Assembly: GCF_051020765.1 (NCBI RefSeq)
Contig: NC_134934.1
Coordinates: forward strand, 14,212,001-14,276,000
DNA length: 64,000 bases
Reading direction: 5' to 3'
DNA from: Lasioglossum baleicum
Taxonomy: Eukaryota; Arthropoda; Insecta; Hymenoptera; Halictidae
Each line of letters begins with the position of its first letter. Position 1 is the stretch's first letter. The notes below the pieces were generated by a model. It had not been told where the DNA came from. It did no database searches and worked only from the letters and a program-made list of their open reading frames with translations. Positions 43,995 through 55,067 of this stretch are shown piece by piece. A program made the translations under genes and the position numbers.

Positions 43995-45636
43995 TATTGG
44001 TCGACTGGAATATTTTTACTGATTTTCACTAATTTTATTCGGAAAATTAACGCCAGCGACTCGGTCCGAGCAGCCCCGTCGAGACCGTTTAACCATCACA
44101 ATATGGAGGCAGTAGATGAGCCGTGGTCGAGCGTCGATCGCGCGCGATTCACGTCGGGAAATTGCGACGATTCGACGGGCGCATCTCTTCCGCGAGATGA
44201 AACGAGCCGAAAAGAGTATTGCGGCTGATCAGCGTCTCGCATCGACGGGGCCGAAAGCGTGGCTGAAAACGCTAAAACGATATCCATTAATCCGTCGGCG
44301 ATCGGAGTTCGCCGGGCGATATCATCCCGGCCGCATTCAACCGTTAATACCGAAGGTTTCGGCCGTTGTAATTGCTGGCCGTTCGATTCCTCCGGCTTCG
44401 AGTTAATTAGCGGGAACGCTTCGACGTAAATCGCTTTGCGAATCCAGTTATTTCATTGCGAGTAAACATCGTTGCTGCGTGGATCGCTGCTCGCCGAAAA
44501 ACTGTGCTACGCGATAAACGGAATCGCCTATAATACTTCTCCAATATTAAATACTTGCTGTTCGGATTGCAAGCGCTACGTAGAAAATAGCTACATTATG
44601 GATTTTAATCGTTTCTGGCAAAAACGAAACTGTTCAGGTATCAAAAGAATTCAAGGATTAACATTTTCACGCGGGAAAAGAAGCCTTTGTTTCCGGACAG
44701 GCATTGTCGCGAGATTTTCCTAGCTTCCGCGGAGGTGTTTAACGTTTACTTTGAAACACGGGCAAAAGCTGCAGCTTCTATTCGCGGTAGCAATCGGCCG
44801 AGCCGTCCGAAGTTGATCCTCTTCCGCTTTCCCTCGTCTTTCCGTCGAGAAAGAGGGTTCGAGGCCATTTCAACCCTAACTCGGCAGCTGCAGCAGTCTC
44901 TTCCGATCGAAGTTAATCAACTCCAAATTCCCCGATACAATGATCAAAGTGTATCCCCGACGCCGCTCTCTCTTCCACTTCCATTTAGACAGACGCGCCC
45001 GCGAACGGTTTATTTCGCGAGTTTTTCTTTCCTTTGTTTCGTTTTCTTTTCTCGCTAGCTTCCAATGAGGAGGAGAACCTATATACAATCCTCCGACCCA
45101 GCGAGAATCATTTGTATCTCGATTAAAGTCGTTCTCCGGGTTCGAGAGCGAGCACGCGAACATCATCCTTTCTCTTCGATCTCTCCGCCAGACCGTTTCT
45201 CGTTGATACGCTGCCTTTCGGGGCGAAACGGAAAAACGTTTTAAAAGTAGCCTCCGGGGAATTTATGAGTTGAAACGAAAGCGGCGGGGGATTTTATCGA
45301 GCCATTCCTGTCGTATCGATTCCGTCGCCTCTTCCTACGCCGCGCGCTCTCTGTCCGTTTTGCGGTATGTACCCGCGAACGAAATCGAGACGATCCACTT
45401 GTTCCTTTTCTTATTGGCACGGGTGCCGCGTTGGTTAACGCGTTGATTGCTGTGGTTCATCGTGTATGTGCGATGCTGTACTTTCCACCGTGTAACTGGT
45501 TTATTTTTATTGCGGCCGGTTTGAGAGAAACGAAATTCTCGTTTGGGTTTGTGGGGACTGGAAGAGAGCAGAAAGGGGTAGACTGCATCTGTGCAAAGAA
45601 TAGGAGATCCTTGGAACTGCCATTGTCCTTTTAATA
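43995..45636. other. Unique CpG-rich sequence
   Basis: CpG-rich from about 44040 to 44420 and 44690-45400. Open frames of 60-123 codons on both strands, no domain recognised. Confidence 0.35.
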
Positions 45637-45800
45637 TCAGGTCGTTCGGAAAGTCAGACCGTTTTCTCAAGGGAAAATGAAAACCATTTTGTTACCATTT
45701 ATAGTAGAATAAGTTTTATGACATTTTGTTGTATGATCTCTTGCGATTTTTCGATTATACATTTAGATAGAGAATTGAGAGTCTACTAATCAGTTTCCGA
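45637..45800. mobile_element. mariner end fragment
   Basis: TA then TCAGGTCGTTCGGAAAGTCA; inner GTTTTCTCAAGGGAAAATG resembles 13878-13905. No partner end or transposase found. The right boundary is a guess. Confidence 0.5.
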
Positions 45801-46419
45801 TTTGTTAGGAATATGATTTACATTGACTTCACGTATTTTTTTAAAAGCAATTGCTCGTCAATCGACGTGTTAACGCCAGGTGCGACACACACGTTTTCAA
45901 TTTCGATCACGTTTATACAGGCCGTCACTGGTTGGTGATTCTATATGTAAAAATTCGACGGAAAAAGAGAAATAACACTTTTTTTTGTTTGATGGCGCGT
46001 TCTCGTGGCAATCGAGTTTGAAAATTCGATGACTGTACGCGCTATTACGCTTTGTACACTGCTCGGGAAATTAGGACAATCGTGTTGAAAGAATTTCAAT
46101 GAAAATCTAGGTTTTTTAACTTCCGTGCAATTAATACAAAATATAAATATTCGATTAATTCGTAATGCGAACAAATTGCATCAATTTGACCAATGTGACC
46201 AATTGCAATTTTCCCAAAATTTCTTCGTTTTAATCATTCAAAGAGTTCGTACTGCGGCATTCTGAAATATTGATAGAATTTATCATCGTATTTAAGTAAC
46301 TCCTTGAATAAAGTCCAATATTCTCCATCGATTTTTCTCTTCTTCAAAATCGGATGGACCTTGTTTTTCCACTTTCCTCGCTTCAGCTTCCTCTTTCACG
46401 GGCCACTTTGATGACCGCG
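45801..46419. other. Unique AT-rich sequence
   Basis: No gene or repeat recognised. Confidence 0.3.
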
Positions 46420-46660
46420 TAACGTTACAGCGGGCCGCACTTTAGGTAAACATGCTTTTAAAAAATGTAATACAAATACAAAATGAATAAATCTTTATTG
46501 TTATACGTCGCATTGTAACAATGACACATGCAAATTTTCATTTACTTAAGATTTTTGTATACATACAACGAGAAACAAAAGTTTCAATAGAAATATAAAA
46601 TCGCCCGGCGGGCCGCACAATTTAACGTTGCGAGCCGTGTGTTGGCCAGGCCTCGTCTAA
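46420..46660. mobile_element. hAT-like element fragment
   Basis: CAGCGGGCCGCACTTTAGG near 46429 and CGGCGGGCCGCACAATTTAA, CGTTGCGAGCCGTGTGTTGG near 46601-46650 are typical of the end regions of many hAT elements (repeated GCGGGCCGCA and TGTTGGCCA). Boundaries and target duplication are not resolved. An AATAAATCTTTATTG palindrome lies near 46485. Confidence 0.5.
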
Positions 46661-46776
46661 ACGCATGGCGAAAAGAGTGAGTTCCTCGTCACTGTCCGAT
46701 CCGCTCATTTTGACGGTTTTACGTGAATTGACGGTCTTGTAATTGTTGGTACGTGACCCTATATTGTGGAACGACC

Positions 46777-47316
46777 TTAAGGATGTTCTGGAGGTATATA
46801 AAAACGCAACAAAATTTTTTATAATTTGACAAGATATAATTCTTACTAAATTAATGCAATTACCAAAGTATGGGTTCGATTCACTGCACCGTTTAAGAAT
46901 TATAGCAACTTAAAGTTTGCACATTTTAACACGTCTTCTTATGGAGAATTCATAAGATTCCACTTCAAACCCTATTTAAACCTTGATAAAACGCAACTAG
47001 AAACTCCAGTTTTTTTTCGTACGTAGTAAAAATGATGTAATTAATTATGTTCAAAATTTATTAGGATTCACTAAACAGTTACAGAACAAAAAAATTATAA
47101 ACTGTTACAAAACGTCAAATTTATCGTGTTGTCTCTCACTAGCATGGAAACGCGACAAGCGTAGACCACTGAATATAGCTACAGAGGGTACAGTATTCGC
47201 AAAAGTTTAATGCAAAATATACTTGTGAATAGTGAATAGCTTTCATTGCCAGTATATTGATGGATTTCGAATTTCTTGTACTTTTGTCTCCCATTGTACC
47301 TCCAGAACATCCTTAA
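46777..47316. mobile_element. TTAA-flanked element with GGATGTTCTGGAGG ends, 540 bp
   Basis: TTAA-GGATGTTCTGGAGGTAT at the left (46777) and TACCTCCAGAACATCC-TTAA at the right (to 47316): a perfect 16-bp terminal repeat next to TTAA on both sides. Interior AT-rich, no transposase. Kolobok- or piggyBac-type by TTAA; the GG start differs from the CCC-starting families nearby. Confidence 0.8.
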
Positions 47317-49534
47317 GAGTGCTCGCGAGGAGGATTCTGGGAGGCTGCGAGGCAGGCAACCTGACCGGCATGGCAGCTCGCGGAAAGAGTAAGCTCTGGT
47401 TCGCAAGAAGTTTCTTCGGAGAGTCTAAAGAGTTACGACGCTTAATTATCGACGAACGATCCTTTGTAACTCGGTGCGCGCCGGGCGCGAGCGTTGGCGT
47501 CGGCGTGGGCGTCGGGATCGCGCGTTCATAAATCCGGCAAAGTAGCAAAGAGAGCTAGCTCCTCGCAGTGGCGAGTAAACTGCAAACACGACACCTCTGG
47601 CGTGGCTATATAAATCAGGGGCCTCGGCTCGGCTTCTGCTCTTGCTTCTGCTTCTGCTGCCGGAAAGCGGGGGTGGAAACCGGCCGAACCGAAAGAGATA
47701 CGAAACTTTCCTCGTAGTTCCGAACTACCGATAGAACCGAAACACTGCCAACAAGATCCCCGCGTAACTTTGCCCGCCTTATTAAGCGGGACTTTTCGAC
47801 TATCCTCGGATGCAACGCGTTGCAACGCGGTGCACCGGCTGCTAACGCAGATTCCGCGAGTCCTCGACGTGTCGATTTAAGGTCGGTTTATCTTGCCAGT
47901 CCAGGCCAGTCGGACACATTAGGGAAAGAAAGAGCACGAGTCTCTAAAAACCAGAAAAATTGAAGAGGAATATTGGACACTCTACAAAAGATTAACAGAC
48001 GACGAAGATAAATTATTCTATATTTTCGAATGTCACAATATAACTTTAACATTCTTTCGGGAAAAATTGAAAATACTTCAACGACGAAGAACACGCACTT
48101 TAACTACTTAACGCACCAATTATTATCATATATTATTATTAATATCTATTTTCTAATTAAGATACAAAAGTACATTAACAAATCTTGAAAAAAGACACAA
48201 AAAAATGTTGTTTTATGCAAAAAAGAAAATGCATTGAAGAATATTTGTCTGATCGGATACGTTCCGTGCCTGTGCGGATAGTATGATATAAATTGACCCT
48301 CATCCGAGCTGAGGAATTTCCTTTGAGTCGTCCACGTTGATTCTCTGGTGGTTTGATCAAGGATCAACGAGAAGAAAGGCACGTCGAGAAATGTCTCCGA
48401 TCAAAATTCGTGGAGCACATGCATACTTTACATCGTGTGAACGTCACCGAATTGTGCAGTTGCCAAGAAGTTTCCTCAGGTTTAAACGTCCTGCAGGAAG
48501 TTTGCAGGTACCATTCCGAGGAGCACAGCATATTCAACAGCATAAACGTAGTACTTACATACTTACGTCAAACTGTGTAACTTGTTACTGGAAACTTTGT
48601 AAGCAATACACTTTCATATTTCACAAGCTCCCCTCAGGAAGAGGAACGAATCCTTGTGCAGCATTGCACCAGACAGCTACTGTATTCGTTCACGAAATAT
48701 ACTACAGGGTTAAACGCAGCCGTACACCCTCTGTCTACCCTTGAATGTACCATCGACAGCATTCCGATTGCATTCCGTAACTCGCCGGACGGAACAGGAA
48801 GAATCGAAAACGCGTTACCACGGCGAAGCGTTCCCGATGTACCGTCAAACAGCGGAACAACGTCGCGTCGCTTCGGCGAAACAAGAAAAGTTCCGAACGG
48901 ATAATAACTTGTAATAACTTGCCATCGGGGATGACGGGAAGCTGATCGTTCGAAAGTTGCCGCGGACCTCGGCATTCACGGCACACGACACACGACACAG
49001 CGCGACCAACATAGTTACAGGGGAGTTTGCGTCAAAGTAATTCCACGGCGTTTCCAGGCTTGGATGAGTGTCCACGATTTCATGGGATACGCTCGCAAAA
49101 TCGCGACGACCCTCGCATCACAACTTTTCGCCAGCATGGAGAGCATTATTCCGCGACCTTTCCTGGATAAATTTAGGATTTTGTGAATTTATGAGGACTA
49201 GAGGAAATTTAAATGGTTTTCTTTGTGGGTGGACGCGTCACTTATCAACGTCAACTTTGATTTGTTTTAATGACACATTTGAACGAAAAATGGAATGTAT
49301 TGTCTCATGCAGCATTTTATTGTCTAGAAAAAGATTATTAAATTTATTTTAAGTTATTAGAGTTATTGTATAGAAAAAGATATTCACCGATGTACGAAAT
49401 TCATTAGCTAATGTGAAGGAAGGACCACGGATTAATTCGTACGGCTACAGGTTTTGCAAGTCAGACACACCCTTTTGAAAATCAATTTCACCCTTTTGCA
49501 AAACAGATTGAATGTAAATTAATTGTAAAAAAAT
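47317..49534. other. Unique sequence, CpG-rich left part
   Basis: A GGCGTCGGCGTGGGCGTCGG simple repeat is at about 47492-47515; CTTCTGCTCTTGCTTCTGC at 47633-47660. CpG-rich through 47880 and at 48770-49030. Frames at 48337-48744 and 48634-48998 have no recognisable domains. Confidence 0.35.
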
Positions 49535-49865
49535 GGGGACCAAACTGTTATAACAAAAAAAAAGAAATTGAATAACAAATATATCATCGACTAAAATCAT
49601 ATTGGTTACAAATAAGGATTATAATTTTTTCTCGTGTTGGTAAATGTAATCGTTGAGAGAAATTCATTTCGATCACTTATAACAGTTACCAATGAGAGAA
49701 GTTCATTTCGATCGCTCATAACAGTTATTGATGAAGGGAATTTGTAATAGTTATTATTAAATAGTACAACTTTCGAATGGTAGTCAATCAATTATTTCAT
49801 ACATGTTTATTCTTAAAATTAATTGCTACAATCAAAATTTAATGTGACAAACAAAAACAGATTTT
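49535..49865 (-). repeat. Dispersed 39-bp repeat block, copy 2 (inverted)
   Basis: The reverse complement matches 25600-25980: flank CAATTGATTGACTACCATTC, then repeated ATAACTGTTATGAGCGATCG and GAAATGAATTTCTCTC units, then AACCAATATGATTTTAGTCG. The minus frame (49606-49791) stays open with repeats SITVMSDRNELLSL and VTVISDRNEFLST. The end ACTGTTATAACAAAAAAAAA differs from copy 1. Confidence 0.65.
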
Positions 49866-49969
49866 GTGTTGTTCTTATTGTCTGTTGATTCGTCTTGTTG
49901 TACGGAACCTTCTCAATGAATTTCACAGACTCGTTCCATCCGAAAAAGAGTAGACAACTCAATAAATAA

Positions 49970-50230
49970 GAAACCAAAATGAATTTTCTCATCAATAATT
50001 ATTATGAACAAGTGAAATGAAATTCGATCATCGATAACTATTATGAGCGATCGAAATAAATTTCCCTCATCGATAACTGCTTTGAGAAATCGAAACGGTT
50101 TTTCTTCATCGATAATAGTTATCGAGGAGGATCCAATTTTTTGGACACTAATAACTGTTATTTGTAACCAAAAAGTATAAAAATCGATATTTTTTAATCA
50201 TTTTGTTCTTCGAAATTTTTTCTTTATGTT
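49970..50230 (+). repeat. Dispersed 39-bp repeat block, copy 3
   Basis: Units begin ATCGATAACTATTATGAGCG, ATCGATAACTGCTTTGAG and ATCGATAATAGTTATCGAGG, spaced 39 bp. Ends with TAACTGTTATTTGTAACCAA. It is arranged head-to-head with copy 2, about 100 bp apart. The open frame is not well kept here. Confidence 0.6.
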
Positions 50231-51880
50231 TTCTGTACATTATCTTCAATTTCAGTAACAACCAACTTTTTATTAATATATAATGATAATATAAGATGTA
50301 CATCACAAATACTTGTTTAAAAGTAATTACATTAACTTCGTTAACAATGTATGTATGAAACGTGTGTGTACATTGTACATATGTACATTCATTGCAGCCA
50401 TTTTCTGGTTAATAAATTTAATAAATGAAAGTACATGTATTTATCAAAGTGTGTTGAGTATTATGTTTACCTCGCAGTAATGACTCCAGTCAGGCGACTT
50501 GTTTTCTGGTGTAATTAATTTCAAATATTCTTAAGGAGTGTGAAATTGATTTGCATGAGATTAAATTTGACTTGCAAAAGCGTGAGTTTCGAGTGCAAAA
50601 CCTATGATAATAAATTATAGAGGCAAGCAGTGTCTACGTCCCCAGATTTCGCACGCAAGTACTAGTAGCAATCAGCAACGGTGGAAGAAATTACCCTGCT
50701 CGTCCGTCGCGGCGGATCAAGATTTCAACGAGTTCGCGATCGTTCGGTAGTTCCTCGTTCCTTCGTTTCCGTTTGATGATTTACGAGCTCCAGCTGAACG
50801 GGAGAAGGAGAGAAAAAGAGATAAAGAGAGATAGCTTCGAAATGAAAAGGACGTCGCCGGCTGGAAAGACAAACGATCCTCCGCGGCGTGAATCTTCGTT
50901 CGTCCTCCAACTAATTTTTGCGGGGTAAACTCTCGCACAGGGAAAGAGAGAGAGAGAGAAACAGAGGAGAGTTTTCTTCTCCATCGAATTTGCGATTTCG
51001 TTCCAGGGTCCTAGATCCGGAAACGGGCCAGAGTCAACCGGTTTGCCCGCGCAAAACAATGCGCAACGGAAAGAGAAAATGCTGCAAACTACCAGGATCT
51101 TCTGGAAGGAAAGTTGCCGAGACGTCGAGACGCTGTGACATCGATTGTATCGCCGTTTAACCTCGTCTCCCAAGCTATTCCGCCTTTCTCTCTTTCCCTT
51201 TATCTCTCCGTTCGTCTTTAAACCTCCTCGCAGTTCCCAATCTATGGAAAAGTTTTGCGAAGCTCCCTTCGTCGGTACGCCCCCGTATCGCTATCTTTCT
51301 CTTCGCTTTCGTAGCTTTCTTTGAAGAAAGTTCGACGAACGTTTTCTATCCCCGTTGCTGCGCCCGAAACTCCGAACTTTTCGAGGAATTCAAAGCTCGA
51401 GCTCTCCGGCCCGGAGAAAATGAATATAATCCTCTGGATCCACTGAGAAGTCGCGTGGTTTGTCTGTGAATTATGTCTGGGTCCGTCTTGACCCGGAATT
51501 TCCTGCTCTGCTTCAAAGCGATTGACGTAGATGTATGCGATTGATCTTTAATTGAATTCTCCGCCTGTTTCTGCATGCAGAACCCCCGCACGGTGGAACA
51601 GAGTGATTCTGTGTCGAAATCAGAGAACTTTCGATTGAAATGAGATAGAGAAATGTTGTACGAACGTTTTCTAACCTCGAAATTCGGCAACTTTAACAGA
51701 GATTTTCAAGGTTAAAAAACGTTCGTACCACGATTCTCCTATTTTCCCATATTCTGCAATATATCAGCTTTAGTTCTAAAAAAAGCATCGCTCTATCTCA
51801 TTTCTATCGAAAGTTCTCTGATTTTGACACAGACCGGCCGCTTGCGCCACGAATTTTGAGCCGCACTGTACAAACCCTTA
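50231..51880. other. Unique sequence
   Basis: AT-rich to about 50640, then mixed with a GAGAGA tract near 50945-50965. ACGAACGTTTTCTAACCTCG at 51660 recurs inverted near 51720 (AAAAAACGTTCGTAC), and AGAACTTTCGATWGAAATGAGA recurs inverted near 51800, indicating a diverged inverted repeat between about 51600 and 51830. Confidence 0.35.
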
Positions 51881-52691
51881 ATTTTCGGTAGTAGCGCGCA
51901 TCGCAGTGAAAATTTCGGTTTTCGTCTTAATTCGCCGCGAGTATGGAGAGAACGCAATTTGGCCGGGTCCATTTGGAAAGCGGAACGGAGCCGGCACCGC
52001 GGCTAAACGTTGTCGGCGAAGATCAAAGCGTCGCGCAATATTTCACACGAGCTGCGATATTAAAATGTGTCGCTCGCGATGGACAACGTTCCGTAGCGAA
52101 ACGCCATTCTTTTTCAGGCTTTACTCCGGTTCGATACGACGTACCAGTCCCCACGTTCCAGGCTGTTTCTCTCTTTCCCGCCGTGAACAGGAAAGAAACG
52201 TAAACACCGATAACGATCGCGGAGCACGGCCGGACGAGTCCGAAAAAATAAAAACGAGTCGGCCGATGCGGACGCTTCCTATTTTACACCGTGTCATCTT
52301 CCACCTGGTTTCCAACGTTCGTTATAATAAAACCGTTGAAACAATACCGTGCCGGTTAATGGCTCGATTTTTTATCTTCCCCGGGATTTTTTTTCCATCC
52401 CCTGTTTCACCGCTCGCCGCGCACCCCTGTATCCGTTCGAACGATCCTCCGACCGCGAGTTTGCCCGCGAAACAAGGTCAACGGTGCTACAGCGGTTTTG
52501 CGACGATAGTGATTGCAATCGTTATCTTTCGATCGGTTATTAACGTTGAGGAATCGCTCCCCTTTCGTTCGCAGCAATCGCGGCACGCGTGCAGACTCGA
52601 TTCACGAGGATTTTTATCGGGTACCAGAGTGTGGGTACAGCTCTCGTTGTGTAATTTATAATTACAACAAGGGTGGGTCCACTTTCAAATA
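51881..52691. other. CpG-rich block with the longest open frame of the window
   Basis: A 251-codon plus frame at 51906-52661 spans this block, but it is Arg/Ser-rich with no domain, coincides with high CpG content and overlaps an 86-codon frame in another phase and a minus frame. Without homology I regard it as chance. An undetected lineage-specific gene cannot be excluded. Confidence 0.3.
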
Positions 52692-52696
52692 GTACA

Positions 52697-52745
52697 TTAA
52701 CCCTTTGCACTCCGAATTATTTTTCAATTTTTGCATTGCTTACTT
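52697..52745 (+). mobile_element. piggyBac-like left-end fragment
   Basis: TTAA-CCCTTTGCACTCCGAATTA matches the left ends of family A; similarity fades after about 30 bp and no right end was found. Confidence 0.45.
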
Positions 52746-53460
52746 TTGTTATTAGTAATGCGGATATTTTGCAAGATAAAAACGTTCTGGATTGTGATTG
52801 TGAAGTAAAACAAAAATTGATTTTATCCCCTAATGAGTCATTGTTGGGCAAATTTTATCCTAAATAATAAATAAACGTGTGATTTTAATTGCAAATAATA
52901 ACTAAATTTTTTATTTAAATAAATTATTGTTTCTTATTTGTAAATAAAAGATGATTTATTATTTGGATTGAGGTGGAAATCAAATAAATAGTTTTTGGTC
53001 TTCTCTTATTTCTTGTATTTCGTATATACAATGAACACGTGTGCGTTTTTTGTCTGTTATGGCAACCTTTTCAGGTATACATATAGCGCCAGTGGTTGGG
53101 GTCGTCCGGAGGGCCTAGCTGCCTATAAGAAAATACAATTTAATTTATTATTTGTCAATATAAATAATCATCGAAATTGTATTTGTAAATAACAATTAAT
53201 TTTATGATTTAAATTTTTATTTAAATAATTTTATTTATTGACCAACACTGCTAATGACTTTGTTACATTAAAAACTGTATTACAACGTTCTTGAATTTTT
53301 CTAAAAACCACAGTCCAGTTATTACTCAATCTTGCTTTAAATCGCAAAATCGTGGTATATCTTCACAGCTGACACTTCGGACGTCATTTCCTACCTCTTG
53401 TAGTGCTTTCTAACTTTTCCTGTTTAATTTTCGAGTTAAAATAGCTCCGACTGTACAGGG
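52746..53460. other. Unique AT-rich sequence
   Basis: No gene recognised. AATTTTTTATTTAAATAA-type stretches recur at 52905 and 53215 between inverted AAATAATAA-rich segments; low complexity makes this uninformative. 53365-53415 resembles 32840-32880. Confidence 0.3.
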
Positions 53461-53595
53461 CCCCTGCAAGCTCCCCTTGCCCTAAACAGAGTCTAATAAA
53501 TATGTGTGCCATATAATTTCCTTTAAACCGAAATAATCTTCTACTTTGATTTCGTTGATAGATATAAATTTTCTCCTTTTTCAAGAAATTACTCA
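53461..53595. mobile_element. TTAA MITE family E, truncated copy
   Basis: CTCCCCTTGCCCTAAACAGA, then GTCTAATAAATATGTGTG, TTTCCTTTAAACCGAAAT, GATATAAATTTTCTCCTTTT follow 36841-37040 in order. The right third and TTAA are missing. Confidence 0.7.
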
Positions 53596-54240
53596 GCTTT
53601 CCGTGAAGAACAAAAACGAAAAATGTTCTTCACCGAGATCGAGATTGTTTCTCCTCGGTGTGCAGATGCATTGTCTTCGCGAATGGCGAATAATTTCTTC
53701 AGTGACAGTTGATTGGCAGTGCCTATGCATTCTTGGGAGTCCTCTGAGTGGTCGAACGGCAAACATTGCGTAGTTCCTCGACCGTTGACGACTCCCGACG
53801 TCACGAGCTGGAGGCGTTCGCGGAAATTGGATCGGTCTCTCCGATTCCGCGAGCAGGTAAGCGAGGGACCGCCGCGCAACGTTGGGTATTCTATTCTAGC
53901 TCTAACGGAACATGGCTACAGAGCGAAATTCCATTACGAAATTAATAGAGAAGCCTCTTATTAACCGAGCGAACCGACAATGCACTCGGCCTGGAGGGCT
54001 GCCGCTGTATCGCCCGGCAGCTAGCACACGCTATGTCGTCGATGACGCTGATGCATCGTTGCTGACTCGTCGTCGTCCTGTTGCTCCTGTCGCTCGTAAA
54101 CAGTCGACAATAAGCTTTCGAAGGAGCGAGCAACCTCTTACGGCAACAGCCGTTCGGAATAACTTTGCTACCATGGCACGTCGTCGGTGGTTGTGTTCCC
54201 TCCCTCTTTCTCTTCCTGGTATTTTATGAATGAAATTTAT
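53596..54240. other. Unique sequence, CpG-rich
   Basis: Overlapping frames of 63-105 codons on both strands; no domain recognised. Confidence 0.35.
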
Positions 54241-54640
54241 TATGTGTGCCGAATTCAAATAATATAAATAAATATAAATTAATGTATCGGACCGTACTCT
54301 CTCTCTTGACGCTCCATCTAGGAAGAATCTAATCAATCTTCTCTTACTAATTTGGTCGTTACGATTATGGCGCTCGATCACGCGTTAACGGATGCTACGC
54401 CGAAAGATCAGTTCCGCCTAATGTGTCGAACAGAATACAGTCTCGCCTAATGCGTCTACAAGAGAACAAGTGTCGTCTAATACGTTCTAGAAAGCACTAC
54501 GCGTAATCAACCGCCTGTACAATCTTCGTGTTTGCAAAGTAGTGAAGAAACTTTGCAACTTCTTCGCTAAAATAAATGAACTGTTTAAACCGCGCGCGCC
54601 CCGAGAATCTTACAAATTCTTCGCGCAAACATTATGACAT
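54241..54640. other. Region with repeated CGCCTAATGYGTC motif
   Basis: CGCCTAATGTGTCGAAC (about 54415), CGCCTAATGCGTCTAC (about 54445) and CGTCTAATACGTTCTAG (about 54475) are spaced about 30-32 bp, followed by GCGTAATCAA. AATAAATGAACTG lies at about 54571. This could be an LTR fragment of a retroelement, but ends and target duplication are not identified. Confidence 0.35.
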
Positions 54641-55067
54641 GATAAAAACGATTCTCAGATTACCGCACGCGGTTCGTGTATTTCTTAATCGCATTTTTCC
54701 TCTAAAAAAATTAACTGTATTTGTAGTTTCTAATTCGTAATTTTGTAACTTCTCGTATCTTACAAATACTTCAATCCCCGTGACATTCCTGGGGGTTCTC
54801 GAGCCACCTCAAGCCTACGCATTCGTACCTACTTCATCGTATTCCTGCCAGGAACCTTGTTCTCATCTCACCACGATAACCATCTTTAATATTGTATTGT
54901 ATATTGTAATGTTATGGTTTAGTGAAAAATATAAAGGATGTTAGTTACAATAATTAATGTGTTCTTTTTTCTCAACCCTGCACATGAATATTCGATAATA
55001 GAATTAGATTAACATCTTCGAAAATTTTTGATACACAAAACAAGATTCGGTTTCCGAACAATTTTCG
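54641..55067. other. Unique AT-rich sequence before the satellite
   Basis: No gene or repeat recognised. Confidence 0.3.

Noticed and set aside
46860..46895. GGGTTCGATTCAC, resembling a tRNA B box
   Set aside because: No A box, acceptor stem or cloverleaf could be built around it, and it lies inside the TTAA element at 46777-47316.
51906..52661. 251-codon open frame, the longest in the window
   Set aside because: Arg/Ser-rich, no domain, in a CpG-rich block with competing frames in other phases and on the other strand; no splice or start context to support it.
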